Origin: Eupeodes corollae
Taxonomy: Eukaryota; Arthropoda; Insecta; Diptera; Syrphidae
Direction of reading: 5' to 3'
Length of the DNA stretch: 64,000 nucleotides
NCBI RefSeq assembly: GCF_945859685.1
Contig: NC_079149.1
Coordinates: 125,390,065-125,454,064, forward strand
Each line of letters begins with the position of its first letter. Position 1 is the stretch's first letter. The notes under the pieces are model-generated. The model made no database searches and was not told where the DNA came from. It was given only the letters and a program-made list of their open reading frames with translations. The translations under genes and the position numbers were made by a program. Of the stretch, positions 11,831 through 24,150 are shown one piece after another.

Positions 11831-13160
11831 AAAATTTAATTCAAGTCTCTAGCGTTTTTGGTTCGTTAGATATTTAGGGTTAACCATAACTGTTACCTTT
11901 TTTTAAACGCTATGTTAAAAAAAAACCAAAAACGCAATTTTCTTGTGAGCTTTTTTTGCATTTTTATTTACTTATTATCTGTATAACAACATTTATTTGA
12001 AGTCGATATCTGTTCTGGTTCTTGAGCTATGGACGACTAAAAAAACGTTGGGAACATTCGGACATACAAACATACGAGTACATACACATTCACGCACAGA
12101 CATCTTTCTAAAAATCTTTTACTTCGAATCAAGAGACCTTGATACGTCGATTAATATCAAAATTTTCAATTTGGCAAATCGGACCCATTACAATAACTTC
12201 CTATGGGAAGTAAATAAATTTTATTTTATCATATGCACAATTTTGTTGCTAACTAAATACAAGAAATTGGTAAGAAATTGATTTCAACTTAATTATTATG
12301 AGCGACGACTTAAAATTCTTGTGTCCCATAATATTGTGTAAGAATCTTAGAAAAATCAACGGATGAGGATGGATAGGAAGATATTAGTTTAGGTCGCATA
12401 CCAACCTCTTTTTTGTTTGGTATAATTTCGAAATATGTCATATTTCAATGTTCGCTATTTGCACATTTTTATTTATTAAAAAGATTTAAGTTATAAGACT
12501 GTCAAACTATTCGAAACAATTGCTACTGACAAACATTGTTATTTATATATATTTACAACATTTTAATTTATAAAAATACCAGGATTTATGTCACACAAAC
12601 TGCTATTCAAAAATGTCAAACTTAAAAATGGAAAAATAAAATAAAGTTATTCGAATCTAACACTAGATTGTGTTCTAGTTTATGCTGCAATCTCAATCAC
12701 AATAAATCCGAAACTCAATTTAAATCATAAAAATATCCTAGAAATTCAAACCAACGACCTTGCCAAAAAAAATAATGCTCTTGGACTTGGATGGATTCAA
12801 GCAAAATTCCACTTTCAATAACAACAAGCAAAATAAAAACGAAAATAAAATCTCATATCCATGCCCTGCCCATGACCGAAATTCCATTCCATCCATCCAT
12901 TGAAAAATAAACTCATTTATTTATTTTTTCGTTTACGTTCTTGCGCTAAAAGCTGATAGTACTCTGCAAAAATCATCTATAATCCTCTCCGCACTTTGAC
13001 CTTCACGTGGAAGAAAATAAAGCAACAACAAACGAAAAAAAAAACAACAATAATGAAAAAGGACGAACACAATTTACCAAAATTTCAATCGATCAAAGTT
13101 CGGCCGATAGGTTGCAAAGACTTGCTCTTGTATTTCAAGTTCCTTTTTATAGTTTGTTTC
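11831..13160. other. Intergenic DNA, possibly the tail of repeat copy A
   Basis: Positions 11,990-12,280 have a different texture: CATACAAACATACGAG-type CA/TA runs, then CTATGGGAAGTAAA. It could be the distal part of the preceding repeat, but no second copy of it is visible here to test that. The rest is AT-rich with no gene seen. Confidence 0.35.
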
Positions 13161-13591
13161 TTAAGCCTAGTACGCTGCTGATGCGAAACGAAATTTCCCA
13201 TACAAAAATGACATGACGAAATCATAAACGAAAAATTTCGCTGTGCTTTTCGTTTTTCAGTACGCTGCTGAACAACGAAATGTGTCATTTTAGTGGATAG
13301 CTGTACTAGATTTTTTAGTACAATTCTCCACTCTTTTCGTTCTCAATTTAATTGCCCGGTATATTAATTGCTTGCGAAATTTTGACGTTTAATTTATTTA
13401 TTGGAAAAAATTGTTTACAAATCAAAATTGAAAATTGTTTACTCGTGACTTTCGGTGTTTTGTTTTTTGTTTTCCACAGCTGACAGAACTCTACACAAAT
13501 ATTTTTCCGTTGTGGTTTTCGTTTTAATTTCGCTCTACACTTGGAGACCACCGAAAAATTTCGTTTCGCATCAGCAGCGTACTAGGCTTTA
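13161..13591. mobile_element. MITE with perfect 33-bp inverted repeats
   Basis: Terminal inverted repeats at 13,164-13,196 and 13,556-13,588 are exact reverse complements over 33 bp, starting AGCCTAGTACGCTGCTGATG. The flanking TTA at 13,161-13,163 and 13,589-13,591 is the likely target duplication. The element is 425 bp with no transposase. The core TACGCTGCTGA also occurs internally at about 13,261-13,271, a subterminal repeat. A 3-bp TTA duplication fits the PIF/Harbinger superfamily; because the junction bases are A/T, a TTAA target (piggyBac) cannot be excluded. Confidence 0.85.
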
Positions 13592-15734
13592 ATTTTAAAA
13601 TATAAAAATGTTGCCTATTTCATATGTGTATAAAATCTTAAATTAAATATTGTTAACGAATACAATTTACCATCGTTATAATCTTATTTATAGCACCTCC
13701 TTATTTGCAAAACAAAATTTATCCCAAAAAATAAATATTCCACATACGCCTTAGTGTACATTTGCATATAAAAATAATTCGTACAATGTTTTAGTGTCGT
13801 TAGTAGAGGACTATGTTATATATGTATGTATGAAAAGTAGCACAGTTCAGCTCCTGGATTAGTGCCAAAGCATTTTACAAAATTTTATCCCAAAAAGTTT
13901 ATCTACCATAGAAGTTTTGAAAGTGCTCATACTCTCATACTCGTAGTATGAGCATGAGGAGTATGTGGATAAAGTTGTAGTTGTGTTTTTAAAATAGGGA
14001 CCATAACCATCATCGGAGAAAGTTTTTCTTTTCATACTAAAAAATGGCCAGCTTAAGAGTAAATATGTGGTTTGTAGGATTCTACTAATGTTTTCATTGC
14101 GAATAACTTCGTCTTCTTCCTTTTTTTGGAGGGGTTACATTGCAGGGTGTGTGTGTATTTGGTATTTGTAAATTCGAGAGGTTTCCATAATTTTCACATA
14201 AATAAGTGTTTTTGTCTTTCGGAATTTGGAATTGTTGATGTTGCTGCATTGGTGGGAGTAATTTGTGCTTACTTTTGGTGGTCAAAACACAAACAACTTT
14301 AAGAAAAATTACTTATAAGGATGTTTTTTATATTTTTTGTTTAATAAAAAATGGCTTTAATGAAAATAATGATCCAAGTTATTTGTCACATCGTTTAGCT
14401 TATGCGATTATTTAGGATTCGTTGTTTAGTTAATCCCTAAATTTATTTAATTTAAAATTATTTGTATGGTACCAGTTATAATGTGTCTCAGATGAAAATA
14501 TAGGGTCATTCATTTTATTCAGTTTGAAAATGTAAAATAAAAATCCCACCCTTGTCCGTTTGTCGATTTTTATTAAAGTTTAACCAAATATTTATAATAA
14601 TATTTTGTGTGAGAAAAAGGATTTTAAGGGAATATATTTATATTTATATTTATATATTTACTTGGCGAAAATCATTTCTTATCAATTTTTGTTCGTTTTT
14701 GGAAGTTTTTAAATTGTAAGAAAAGTTCTCCACGGGATTTTATTTAAAAAATTAACTAACTAAAAGTTAAGACCAATATTTTTTAAATAATTAAATAAGT
14801 TTAATTTCAATATTTGAATTTGTTACCAACGTCAGAAACTAATATCTAAAAATTTATCAGAAAAACCATGATTTATTATTTTTTTTTTTGAAAATCATTA
14901 GAGCGGTTAATTTTAAACTAATTTTGTTACATACAATTTTTGAATTTTATTTTAAAACTATTTCTAACTATTTAGAACATTTTAAATTTGATTTTTGTAA
15001 AAAAAAAAAATGATAATCCATTTTCGAGATAAAAAATTTTAGTAAAAAAAAATGTATTCTTTTCTAAAAGTCCTGAAAAAATACAACGACTATTTTGTTC
15101 ATCAAAAACTATTAAAATATTCCTTGGGAAAACTTAAAAAAAATAATGGGCCCCTTTTGGAGGAATACAATCATTTTTTTTCATTGAATGAAGCCAAATT
15201 AAGAAAAAAAAAGTTGGAGGAAATTTAAAACAAAAGTCTATCTGTTCGTTTTGAAGAAAATTTGAATTTTGTTAAAAAAAATTTTATTTTTAGTCTTAAA
15301 AAAAATGAAAAACGCCAAACGCGAATGTGCTTAAAATCTTAATTACCAATTTTGAAATCAATCGAAGCAGTGTTTTGGCTTGTAGGGACGAGGACAGACA
15401 GTTGACAACTAAAATTCATATTAAAATACACTACTCAAAACAAAATAGGGCCCACCCAAGTTTTATGTTGTATTTAGCCTAAAAACTACTTAACTGGTGA
15501 ACATTATCTAAGCTCTGGATTTTATTAGATTACTCCACAAGTGTATGATTCCATATCATGCTGAACGATAATTTTACCGTTACCTCCAAGTGAATAGGCA
15601 AAAAAAGGCTATCGCTCAAAAAAACAATGGATGCAAAAACTATTTCAGTTGTTTTCTCTTTTTGATTTAAGCGTTGTTGGAAAGGTTTTTCATTATTGAA
15701 CGCAATTTCGGCCCCTTTCTGAACGCCATTTCGA
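13592..15734. other. AT-rich intergenic DNA
   Basis: No gene was recognised. From about 14.7 to 15.4 kb the sequence is made of T/A homopolymer-rich units resembling the dispersed repeat at 10.8 kb, but too diverged to claim. The outer end of the Tc1-like element probably lies near 15.4 kb; no inverted terminus could be matched. Confidence 0.35.
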
Positions 15735-15884
15735 TACTGAAAACGCAATCAGAGCGGAAAATATGCTGGAGCAAGGAATTTCTCAAAGGGCTGTTGTAAA
15801 TCGAACCGGTATGTCAGGGTGAGCTATCCAAAATATGTGGGAACACTTCCATGAAACCAAAAGTGTAGCAAGGAGACCAGTAGT
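15735..15884 (+). pseudogene. Tc1-like transposase, N-terminal fragment
   Basis: The forward frame reads AENMLEQGISQRAVVNRTGM, a stop, then AIQNMWEHFHETKSVARRP. This is the DNA-binding helix-turn-helix of a Tc1-type transposase. The frame is then cut by the LINE at 15,885-16,735 and resumes at 16,740. The stop codon and the insertion make it inactive. Confidence 0.7.
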
Positions 15885-16735
15885 AGTAGTAGTAAGTATC
15901 TAGGAGTTTACATTTTTAAATAAGATTTTAATTTTCTTTTGAAGTAAAAAATGCAAAACTTACGACATTGACAAACGTCGTCTGTCGGGTAGTTGATTTT
16001 ACGTACATATTATAACAATTATTAGTTTTAAATCAAAATTTTATGAACATTTTAAGACATTTTTGTATTGGTTATATTCTGTCACTAGTTCTTTCGGTAT
16101 TGTAAGGCTACAGTGATAAAATTCGAAAGTCTTTCAAAACTGGTGCTGTTTTTTCCATTGAGCACCTGGATTATTTCCGCTTCTGTAAACCAAAATTTCC
16201 CAAGGAAATTCCTTTAAATCCGGACATCTGCCCAAGAATTGCTGGATGTTTTCTTCCTCACTTAAGCTGCACACACTACATAATGATAATTCGTTCTGAC
16301 CAAATCCGTTTAAGCTTGATTAAATCAAATCTTGCCTTAAAAATCCAGGTGATCTTGTTCAGTTCGAAACCATCATAAATGTACATCTGTCCTCTTTAAT
16401 GATCCAGGTGTTTGTAGATGCGCGTGCTGCTTTCAGATACCCTTCGTAAGTTTTCTTGTTGGCCCTCTGATTTTAACAGCTGCAATAGATCATTGCCTTT
16501 TTGGATCCAATAAACTTGAGAAATAGATCACTCATCCCAACGCAGTCCAAAACAATATGCAAGATTGTTCAATTCCTTTATTCAGGACAATTTTTCCCTC
16601 AAAACTGTTTTTGTTAGTTTTTTTAGTTTTTGCGGTAGTCTTGTTTCACTGTATTTGAATAATGTTTTTGATATAAATCCGAGGTGAAGATCAAGGGTAT
16701 AGTAATGCAGAACAATGTCAGAAAGAATTTGAGCC
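15885..16735 (-). pseudogene. LINE C-terminal fragment inserted in the Tc1-like element
   Basis: On the - strand a C-terminal LINE frame is readable with few breaks: LAQILSDIVLHYYTLDLHLG near the high-coordinate end, then IYKHLDH, ELNKITWIFKARFDLIKL, a Cys/His-type end-of-ORF region ending LGQMSGFKG, and VLNGKN. The 3' end abuts a (TAC)n run at about 15,886-15,900. Simple trinucleotide tails are known in I-like LINEs. It splits the Tc1-like transposase cleanly, so it is younger than that element. A 5'-truncated insertion is inferred. Confidence 0.6.
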
Positions 16736-16739
16736 ACAA

Positions 16740-17470
16740 CTCAGCAAGAAGACCGGTCCATTCGAATAACTTCACATCGGGAGCGTGCTGTAATCGCCCT
16801 GGGCTTACAAACTCAACTGCGGCAGTCATCTGGCACTAAAGTCAGTGATAAAACCAATTGCAATCAACTCCATGAAAATGGTCAACAGTCCAAAGCTCTT
16901 GCTATTTGGCCGAAACTTACAATGGCCCATAGTTTAGTGCGATTAAAACACGCATATGAGCATTCAAATAGAATCATAGACAACTGGAGGTCTGAACTCC
17001 TTACAGACGAATGCAAAATCAAATTTATGAGGAATGATAAACTAGTACGAGTTTGGAGAAGGGCACGTTAACGTTTTAGTGACCCGTGCATTTACGGCAG
17101 TGACCGACTTGGGTGCTCCAGTGTAACGGTATAGGCTGGAATAAGTTTTCTAAACTGTTTATCCTGGATGAGGGCACCGTTAACGACGCCAATTACATTA
17201 AAATTATAATACGACCTGTTGTGAAACCTTTTTCACAAAGAGTTTGCGATGAGTTTGTTTTTATGGATGATAATGCTTGCACACATACGGCCCGTATCAC
17301 GCAAGTAGTTCTTTTTGACTCCAGTATTACACTTTTGAAATGGCTGCCAAGAGCCAAGACCTCAATCCTGTCACAGAAACCTCAAGGAAAACCACAACAG
17401 TGTCAACACTTAACAAGAGCTCATACATGCATTAAAAACCTGTTGAGACCGTAGACCCGAACAAAATGTA
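16740..17470 (+). pseudogene. Tc1-like transposase, C-terminal fragment
   Basis: This continues the frame interrupted at 15,884. Readable blocks are QQEDRSIRITSHRERAV, NQLHENGQQSKALAI, DNWRSELLTDECKIKF (first catalytic Asp in TDE), VRVWRRAR, EFVFMDDNACTHTARI (second Asp) and LKWLPRAK. Stops and frameshifts interrupt the first half and the end, where the DLNP motif is out of frame. The family is the DD34E Tc1 group; the final Glu could not be placed. Confidence 0.75.
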
Positions 17471-17689
17471 AGTTATCTGATCGAAAACGTACCTACTAGA
17501 TTTTTCAAAAAAAAAATTTTAAACCTAAATAAAGATTTTTGTTTCCGTGTTAAAAGTGTGGACACTACTACTTTATACTAAGCTGAAACATAATAACAAC
17601 CGTAATAACCAAAAAAAATATAAACAATATTTTCTTTAGAAGAAAGTCGAAACACTGTGTGGGTCGTATTTTTATTAGCAACCATTTTT

Positions 17690-17850
17690 GCTGAGGTTTT
17701 TATTTTCTGTAAACAAAAACTGTTTAATAGATTTGTGTTAAAATTTTACCAGATGTCAAAAACGTTATTATTTGACGTATAAAGTTATTTAAGATGAAAT
17801 ATCACGTTTTTGAGGTAACAAGAATTATATTTGGATTTTTTTGTTTTTAC
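17690..17850 (+). repeat. Short relative of the dispersed repeat at 10.8 kb
   Basis: GTTTTTATTTTCTGTAAAC..., CCAGATGTCAAA... and TTATTTAAGATGAAAT follow in the same order as in 11,640-11,790. Similarity is moderate and the region is AT-rich, so this is tentative. Confidence 0.4.
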
Positions 17851-18099
17851 TTATTCCATGCTCGCTGATTTATTCATTTCATCGACCGGGGACAACCCAT
17901 CACGAATTTACTGTCAAAACATTACAATGTTGTTAAAATAGGGTTTTTAAATTGAAGTAGGTAGGTTTTGGCCATTTTGTTTTGATGACATCTTTGTAAA
18001 ATCTTTTGTTTATTATTCAGTTGCTTATGCCAAATGATCATTGCATTCATTTTACGGTAGCGTAGTGGCCCTTCACAGTCGACTCTTTAAGGTTTAGGC

Positions 18100-18595
18100 T
18101 TTAACTCAGTCTTTGAAAGACTTCAACTTGGCGAATTTTTAGCCGGGACTTGTGTATGCACCCATACAAGATCCAACTGGTACATGAGCTAAAAGTTTAT
18201 GACCATAGACAAGGCCGTTTGTTTGCTGACTGGGCTTCGAATCGTTTGAAAGAGGACCCCAATTTTGGCCGAAAAATCATCTTTTGTGACGAGGCACATT
18301 TTTGAATGAATGACTGTGTTAAGAAGCAAAATTGCAGTTTATATGACCTCACCATCCCACCAGATGCATCCTCAAAAAGTTACCGTTTGGTGCGGATTTT
18401 GAACCGGCGGCGGCGCGGCGACGTAATTGGTCCGTACCTTTTTAAACGACTTTAGTTAGCTACATAACGATGATAATTCATTTTGTATGCCCCAAATTGA
18501 ACCATATGGACCTAGACGACATGTGTTTCCAGTAGGACGGCGCTACGTACCACACAGCAAAAGCCACGAAATCTACACACAACATCTACCCACTC
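18100..18595 (+). pseudogene. Mariner-like transposase fossil
   Basis: The forward frame reads HPYKIQLVHELKVYDHRQ, then a DWASNRLKEDPNF block, then GRKIIFCDEAHF (first catalytic Asp), a stop, CVKKQNC, and after a frameshift IGPYLF and MDLDDMCFQ-stop-DGATYHTA (second Asp region). These blocks are typical of a mariner-type DDE transposase common in insects. The C-terminal third and both termini are missing. Confidence 0.7.
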
Positions 18596-18599
18596 TTAT

Positions 18600-20372
18600 T
18601 AAAAAACCCATAGATAAATTAAGTGTCCATACAATTAATTTTCAAGTGCTCTTAGAATGAAGTTACCTAAATTTTGTGCAAAAACAATTTGGTCTGAAAC
18701 CTTAAAATTTAAGAAGTTTCCAATCTCACCAAAGTTATAATAAGCCTATAGATTTCAACTCACGTAGTCCTTGGGAAAACTAAAAATGTTGTAAATCACT
18801 AAGATTTACCTTTCAAATTAACTCCCATTTTTGTTTGTTTCAAAGTTTATCAGGCGCAATGAAATCCTGTTTGATTAAATATTACATATATATATGTGAA
18901 CACCAATTATTACAAGAAGGAACTCTTTTTCTGTGTACCAACCCATGACAACATACTAAATCAAAAGTATTTAACACAAAATGTCATTAGTGATGATATT
19001 GAAGGACAAATCATCCTCATCCTCATCTAACAATTATTTTCTTCCTTTTTGTTTGTTGTTGTTGATTGCTTTAATATCACTTTTAATGACATTAGTGCAG
19101 AGATTTAAGCAATTTTTTTTTCTTGGTATTTCTTCGCTTTTCTCCCAGTCCCTCATATAATAATATCTTGATTTTTTTTTTGATTTAGTACCATAGAGCA
19201 TATCCTTGCTAAAGTGGAACATGGGGTGAGCCGAACTAAGCTGAGCAAAGCAGAGGCATACGCGTCATGAAAACTAATGAAAGACGACAAAATCGATTAC
19301 ATCCCATCTGTCGCACTTGTATTTACTTTTTTTTTCCTCATTCCCTTCGTCCTTTTTTTTGACAAATCCTTCTCAGTGTCATTTGAGGTCTTTTTTTCTG
19401 CTTATTTCGTTCATCTTCTTCATACAAAAAGCATTCAAAAGAAAATGCTGCCATTATCCAAGAATAATCCAAAATTAACAAACGGAAACATTCAGACAAA
19501 TAATATAAACGAATTGTGATTCACTATGATCACATCTTTTCTCTCAAACAAAACCCAAGGAAGAAAAAAAAAGAAGACAGAAAAGCAGGCTCTACACACT
19601 CCGTGAAATCAAATCACGTAATGTCCTTCATGAACTTCTGGCGAAATAGGCTGGGAGGGTGTAACTAGCGAGGAAGGAGAGGTGAAAGAAAAAATGTTTC
19701 TATTGTGAATGATAAATAAACATCCATGCAGAGAACATTTATCAACATAATCATCTTTTGGAGCGACATGCGTTTCCGGTGGGAAGGTCGCCTTCGTTTT
19801 CACTTTCACGTCCTTTATTTTTACTATAACAAATTCACCAGGCCTAAATATCTTCCAACCAACTATTTATATACACATACAAAGGTATAGTTCCACAGGA
19901 CTCCATCTATACACAAACGACTATGCCTGTCAAAATATCCTCCGCCTAATCCTACAACAACCTACAACATAGAACCATAACATTTAAGATTGAAGCCGAC
20001 ACATCACATCATGGAACAGGACAGGACGAAAGAATGTGCACGTATAGAATGGAGAAATATGCCACCAGACGTCAAATCACGTTGCCATTCACCTTGCTCT
20101 TGTTTGAAGAAGGTTGTGGCAGGACCTTTTGTTTTAGAATATGGTATTGGTATAAACTTCTCGTACTGTAGTTGAATGTCTCTGGGGTTAAGGAACAATG
20201 ATTGATAATAACTTAAGGTGTCACTATCAATTCATAATGGGATTAGTTTGAAGGGAAAATGGTTTGACTCTTCTGGAAAAATGTAGTAAAACTAGAAGTT
20301 TGAAAGAAAGTGTACATATAGGCGAAAAACTTTAAGGACAAGAGTCAAGAATTAATTAAAAAAAAAGAAGAT
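18600..20372. other. Intergenic DNA
   Basis: No conserved coding region was seen. It contains short poly-T and ATATAT runs. The frames at 19,277-19,519 and 19,609-19,809 look like chance. Confidence 0.4.
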
Positions 20373-21480
20373 ATGATATTAAAATTGTCTTGCGATTTTT
20401 ATGAAAAGCTTAGAAAGGAAGACATCTTTGGTAACATAATCAGGAAAAATAGCATGCGCGACAACACTTTCCATAACGGATTCAGACCCATCAATTTTGC
20501 TGCAGAGCCAATACGCGTTTCCCACAACTCAACATTCACAAAGAAAATTGGAGTTCTACAGATCAATCAATCTTCAACCAGATTGATCAGATTGCATTCG
20601 ATGCGTTCGACACGCTTCCAGCATCAAAGATGCCCGAACCCATTGAAGAGCTTACATCGACCCGGGACACTACCTCGTTGTAGGAAAAAGAGAGATCATG
20701 AGAAGCGAGCACTCGAAGATGTTGAAAGGTTTAAAAGCAGAAATGAAGTCCAAAGGTTTTATGAGTAGCTAAAACGAAATTCACAAGTGCTTTGGAACCT
20801 TGAACCCCATATTGCGTAAACGAAATTAAAAACATCATAGTACAACCACTGTCCATGCTGAGGACATGTAAGGACCACTTCTGCAGGCTGTATAACTACG
20901 ACTACGAACTGAATTTCGCTGTCAAGCAGGATAATCCATTCAATATAAACGGCCACGAAAGCCAAAAGTACTATCTTCCCGACTCAACCGTTTCAGAGAA
21001 AAGTGCAGATAACCACTGTCAACATTAGAGGCACTATTTTTAAAAATGGGAAGAATTCAGTCGGATGACTATGAAGCTTTTCTAAGTATTGCAACAGAGG
21101 CGGCCAAAATGTGTTAAGCGGGAAATGAAGGCAAAACAAAACGCATGACATCATCAAGAAAGGACCTACTAGCTACGATACCAACGTCTCGTCCAAAACT
21201 TCACCATCGATAGACGTTACTTTGGGGTAGCTTAAGACATTGCCTACCTGGGCTTTGCAATGAATGCAGAAAATAAAATTAGAGCTGAGATTAAACCAAG
21301 ATTTAGAATTACTCTGGCCGAACCGCAATAAGTTATTTTGGCCTAAGAAAACCAAAGCAACCAAAGTGTCGTTACATAAGACAATAACCTTCCTCGTCCT
21401 GCTATAAGGTGCAGAAGCTTGGATTATAACAAAAGTGTATGAAATTGCCTTGTGTCATGAGAATAGAAGGGCTCTGGACC
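20373..21480 (+). pseudogene. Internally deleted LINE fossil
   Basis: Endonuclease blocks come first: EDIFGNIIRKNSMRDNTFHN then GFRPINFAAE, later RHASSIKDARTH, YIDPGHYLVVGKR. The linker (SRNEVQRFYE) and LKRNSQ follow, then late reverse-transcriptase/C-terminal blocks: VA-stop-DIAYLGFAMNAENKIRAEIK and IRCRSLDYNKSV. The reverse transcriptase core between about 21,000 and 21,180 is largely deleted. Same family and orientation as the copies at 3.7, 34.0 and 62.5 kb. Confidence 0.65.
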
Positions 21481-21599
21481 CTCAGTAATTCTGACTGGAA
21501 AAGAAAGATTTAAAATTGAAACCTTTAGTCCCATTGTCAACACACTAAACGTTTATTTGAAACAGCGACTATGTTTGCATACGAAAATTGGCCAACGTT

Positions 21600-22369
21600 T
21601 TGACTTTTTTTTCGATTAAAAAATCTGAATTCCGAAGATGTGAACGGAGATGAACTACATGCTGAATGTCTGAATTTAAAATACTACTTGAAAATTATCG
21701 ACAAGAAAATGAAAAAAACTGACAACATTTTAAAGCTTTATATTAAAATTGAAGATAAATTTCCAAGTGTTGAAATTGCACTAAGAATTTGCTTAAGTAT
21801 GATAGTGACCAATTGCAGTGGGGAACGTTCCTTCTCTATGTTAAAAAGAATCAAAAACGAACTCAGAACTACTATGGTTCCAGAAAGATTGACATGTTAA
21901 TCGCTGATAACAATCGAAAGCGACTTCCTCAGAGGCATCGATTTTGAAGATATGATGAATGATTCTGCTTATCTCAAATCAAGAAAAAGACTAGTTCAAT
22001 AAATATTCCTTTCTTTTACCTAAAAAAAAAATAAAGTATGTTTCTCTATATTGTTCTTTAAATTACATTCTCAATAACTCATTTAATTATCTGCTATTTA
22101 AATATTGTTTATTTTTGAATTTTTATATGAAATATTTATTTTTACATTGCTTATGTCTATGTTTTAATTTTCTGCTATAATTATTTATCTTTTTAATGAA
22201 TTAAAAAAAAATGTTTTTATTTAAAAAATTAAAAAAATAAATATCAATTCAAAGAAATGTGATTTTTTCTGTATACCTTTATTACACAACATAACATTTT
22301 TATATAATCATACAGGAGCCCCATTTTCAAAAAGTGCCCAGGGCCTCCAAAATTGTAAAAACGGCCGTG
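21600..22369 (+). pseudogene. hAT transposon 3' remnant (dimerisation domain)
   Basis: The frame at 21,640-21,900 encodes the hAT C-terminal dimerisation region: FPSVEIALRICLSM, then NCSGERSFSMLKRIKNELRT and MVPERLT. After a one-step frameshift it continues as ITIESDFLRGIDFEDMM and ends near 22,001. About 370 bp further, GTGCCCAGGGCCTCC... and ACGGCCGTG (to 22,369) resemble the inner and outer part of a hAT inverted terminus (reverse complement starting CACGGCCGT). The upstream catalytic part is missing. Confidence 0.7.
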
Positions 22370-23286
22370 AATGTAGCGCTATCTTAAGTATAAGTAAGTT
22401 AGTTAGAAATATTGTTGTTTTCATCAAACTGACTAAATCAACTGACGTTTGGTTTTTCCAAAAAAGAAATATAAAAAATAAATTCTCCTAAAACTGCCCT
22501 CCTAAATTGACCGTAAGTTCCTAACATCTCAAAAAAAAAAATAGATTTTACTTTATTTATTTGATTGCATACTTTTTGAAGCTAATTAAATCACAATTTG
22601 CCTTCTTGAAAGGCAGACAAGTTGTCGAATCGCATCTCCGCCTTTTTTTGTAGTTAAATTAATAATAACATCCTTAACACATCCAAATTTAAAAAAATAG
22701 GTTTGTGAAGAGTCCTTGTCGTTAAAATCTCTTCCAATTTTAATTATTGATCAATAAAACTAACTTTAAACCAGGTTAAGTATTTTCAAACGATTTTTGT
22801 GAACTATAGTCTCGTATGAATTAAAAAAAAATGTAAAACTAGAGTTTATTTTAGTTAACAGTTTTAGTCAGTTTTAAAAACGATGTACTTTTAACTGCTC
22901 AAACGTTTTTAAGTTCAATCAAAGTAGGTTCCATATTTGTCGCACAAAATGTTTACACTGCCGCTGCATTAAACTCAAAAGCAATTTCGAACTCAAGAGT
23001 GTAAAGATTGCAGGTGATTCCCATAAACTTAAAAATGAATTATCAATACACCAGCAATTTCCTCACTTAAAAATGTTTGTACTAAATTCATTTTTATTTT
23101 TCCACTGCTTGACATTTTTTTTAAAGAGATAACTAGAAACTATCAGAATGGCGTTAATTCTATCGTGTTTTTTTCCCACTAAACCCACCATAAAATTATT
23201 CCAACAAATCTGATATTAAGAATTTTATAAACTTAATCCTCAGAGCTTATAGACAACACATAAATGACGCAAAAACTATTTAAAAG
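22370..23286. other. AT-rich DNA downstream of the first astacin
   Basis: No gene or known element was seen. Confidence 0.4.
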
Positions 23287-24150
23287 CTAAGTTTGCATTG
23301 GGCATAAATACATTGTGTTCAATTTGGCTATGTCCTTTGCACTCAAAGCCTTCCTTTGGCCGATTACAGCTTTCGGATCACGAGTTATTATGGTCTTTTT
23401 ACCGTTTTTCGAAAATGCCATACTACTATAATGCAAGACGCTATTATAATCATAAGCTATTCCGAAATTCTCAGTTGCGGTTTGTTGCCGGAAATTATCT
23501 TCCATACCAGGAGTTATGTTCTCCACGACCACTGTGATGTAGTCATCCCGATCGGAGGCACTTTGTTGATGATAAAAACCGAGGGTGTGAAGGAATTCAT
23601 GCAAAATCGATCCCATTCGGAAACAACCTTCGTCGATGGGGAATTTCTGGAGGTTCATTCTTTGGACTTTTTGCAAATAGCCAACTTGTGAATGACATCC
23701 AGTGTCTTCAGCTGTTATGTTGATGTATTTTGTATCTGTTGGGGTAGCCTCCCGGAAACGTACACAAGTTGCAGCTTCAATTGTTCGAATTGCTTTTTGT
23801 ATGTATGACTTATGAATAGGATCTTAAAAAACAAAAACATTGTTGAATCAAGAAGAAGAAAAATTGAAAATTAGTTGAAAGAAAAACTCACCAAACTGCG
23901 GACTGATTTTGTAAACGACCAATTTGTTAGGCCAACGTTTAGATCGTGCAATCAAACCATTTCTTGATCGTAGTCCTAGCAATTGTTCATCTGTCAAATC
24001 TATATCACCTTCAAAAAATCCTCCCGATTCTTCAGGATCTTGTAATACGACTTTGCGAGAGTCCTTTTCTACTCCACTTGATGGATATCCGATGGAAAAG
24101 TTCAAAATAAACAGCAACATTCCCAAAACTCTCCAAATATTAGTCATCAT
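23287..24150 (-). CDS. Astacin-family zinc metalloprotease with Leu at the Met-turn
   Basis: The CDS joins 24,150-23,892 and 23,822-23,287. The intron (23,891-23,823, 69 nt, GTGAG...AAG) is phase 1. The product has 264 aa. Residues 1-21 form a signal peptide. The propeptide carries FFEGDIDL (residues 45-52) with the inhibitory aspartate-switch motif FxGD, and ends at a basic SKR before WPN. The catalytic domain has HEFLHTLGFYH (161-171), the zinc ligands plus catalytic Glu. The Met-turn reads SVLHY, so Leu216 replaces the family's Met while the Tyr ligand is kept. There are no CUB or EGF domains; this is a minimal secreted form typical of fly digestive astacins. The start is the first of two adjacent ATGs, directly before the hydrophobic stretch. 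Paralogue of the gene at 45,657-46,513. Confidence 0.9.

Noticed and set aside
15420..17560. Inverted termini of the Tc1-like element
   Set aside because: Compared ACTACTCAAAACAAAATAGG at about 15,431 with the region near 17,560; the match is too weak to call.
23298..23691. Forward frames over the first astacin
   Set aside because: They are antisense shadows of the catalytic exon.
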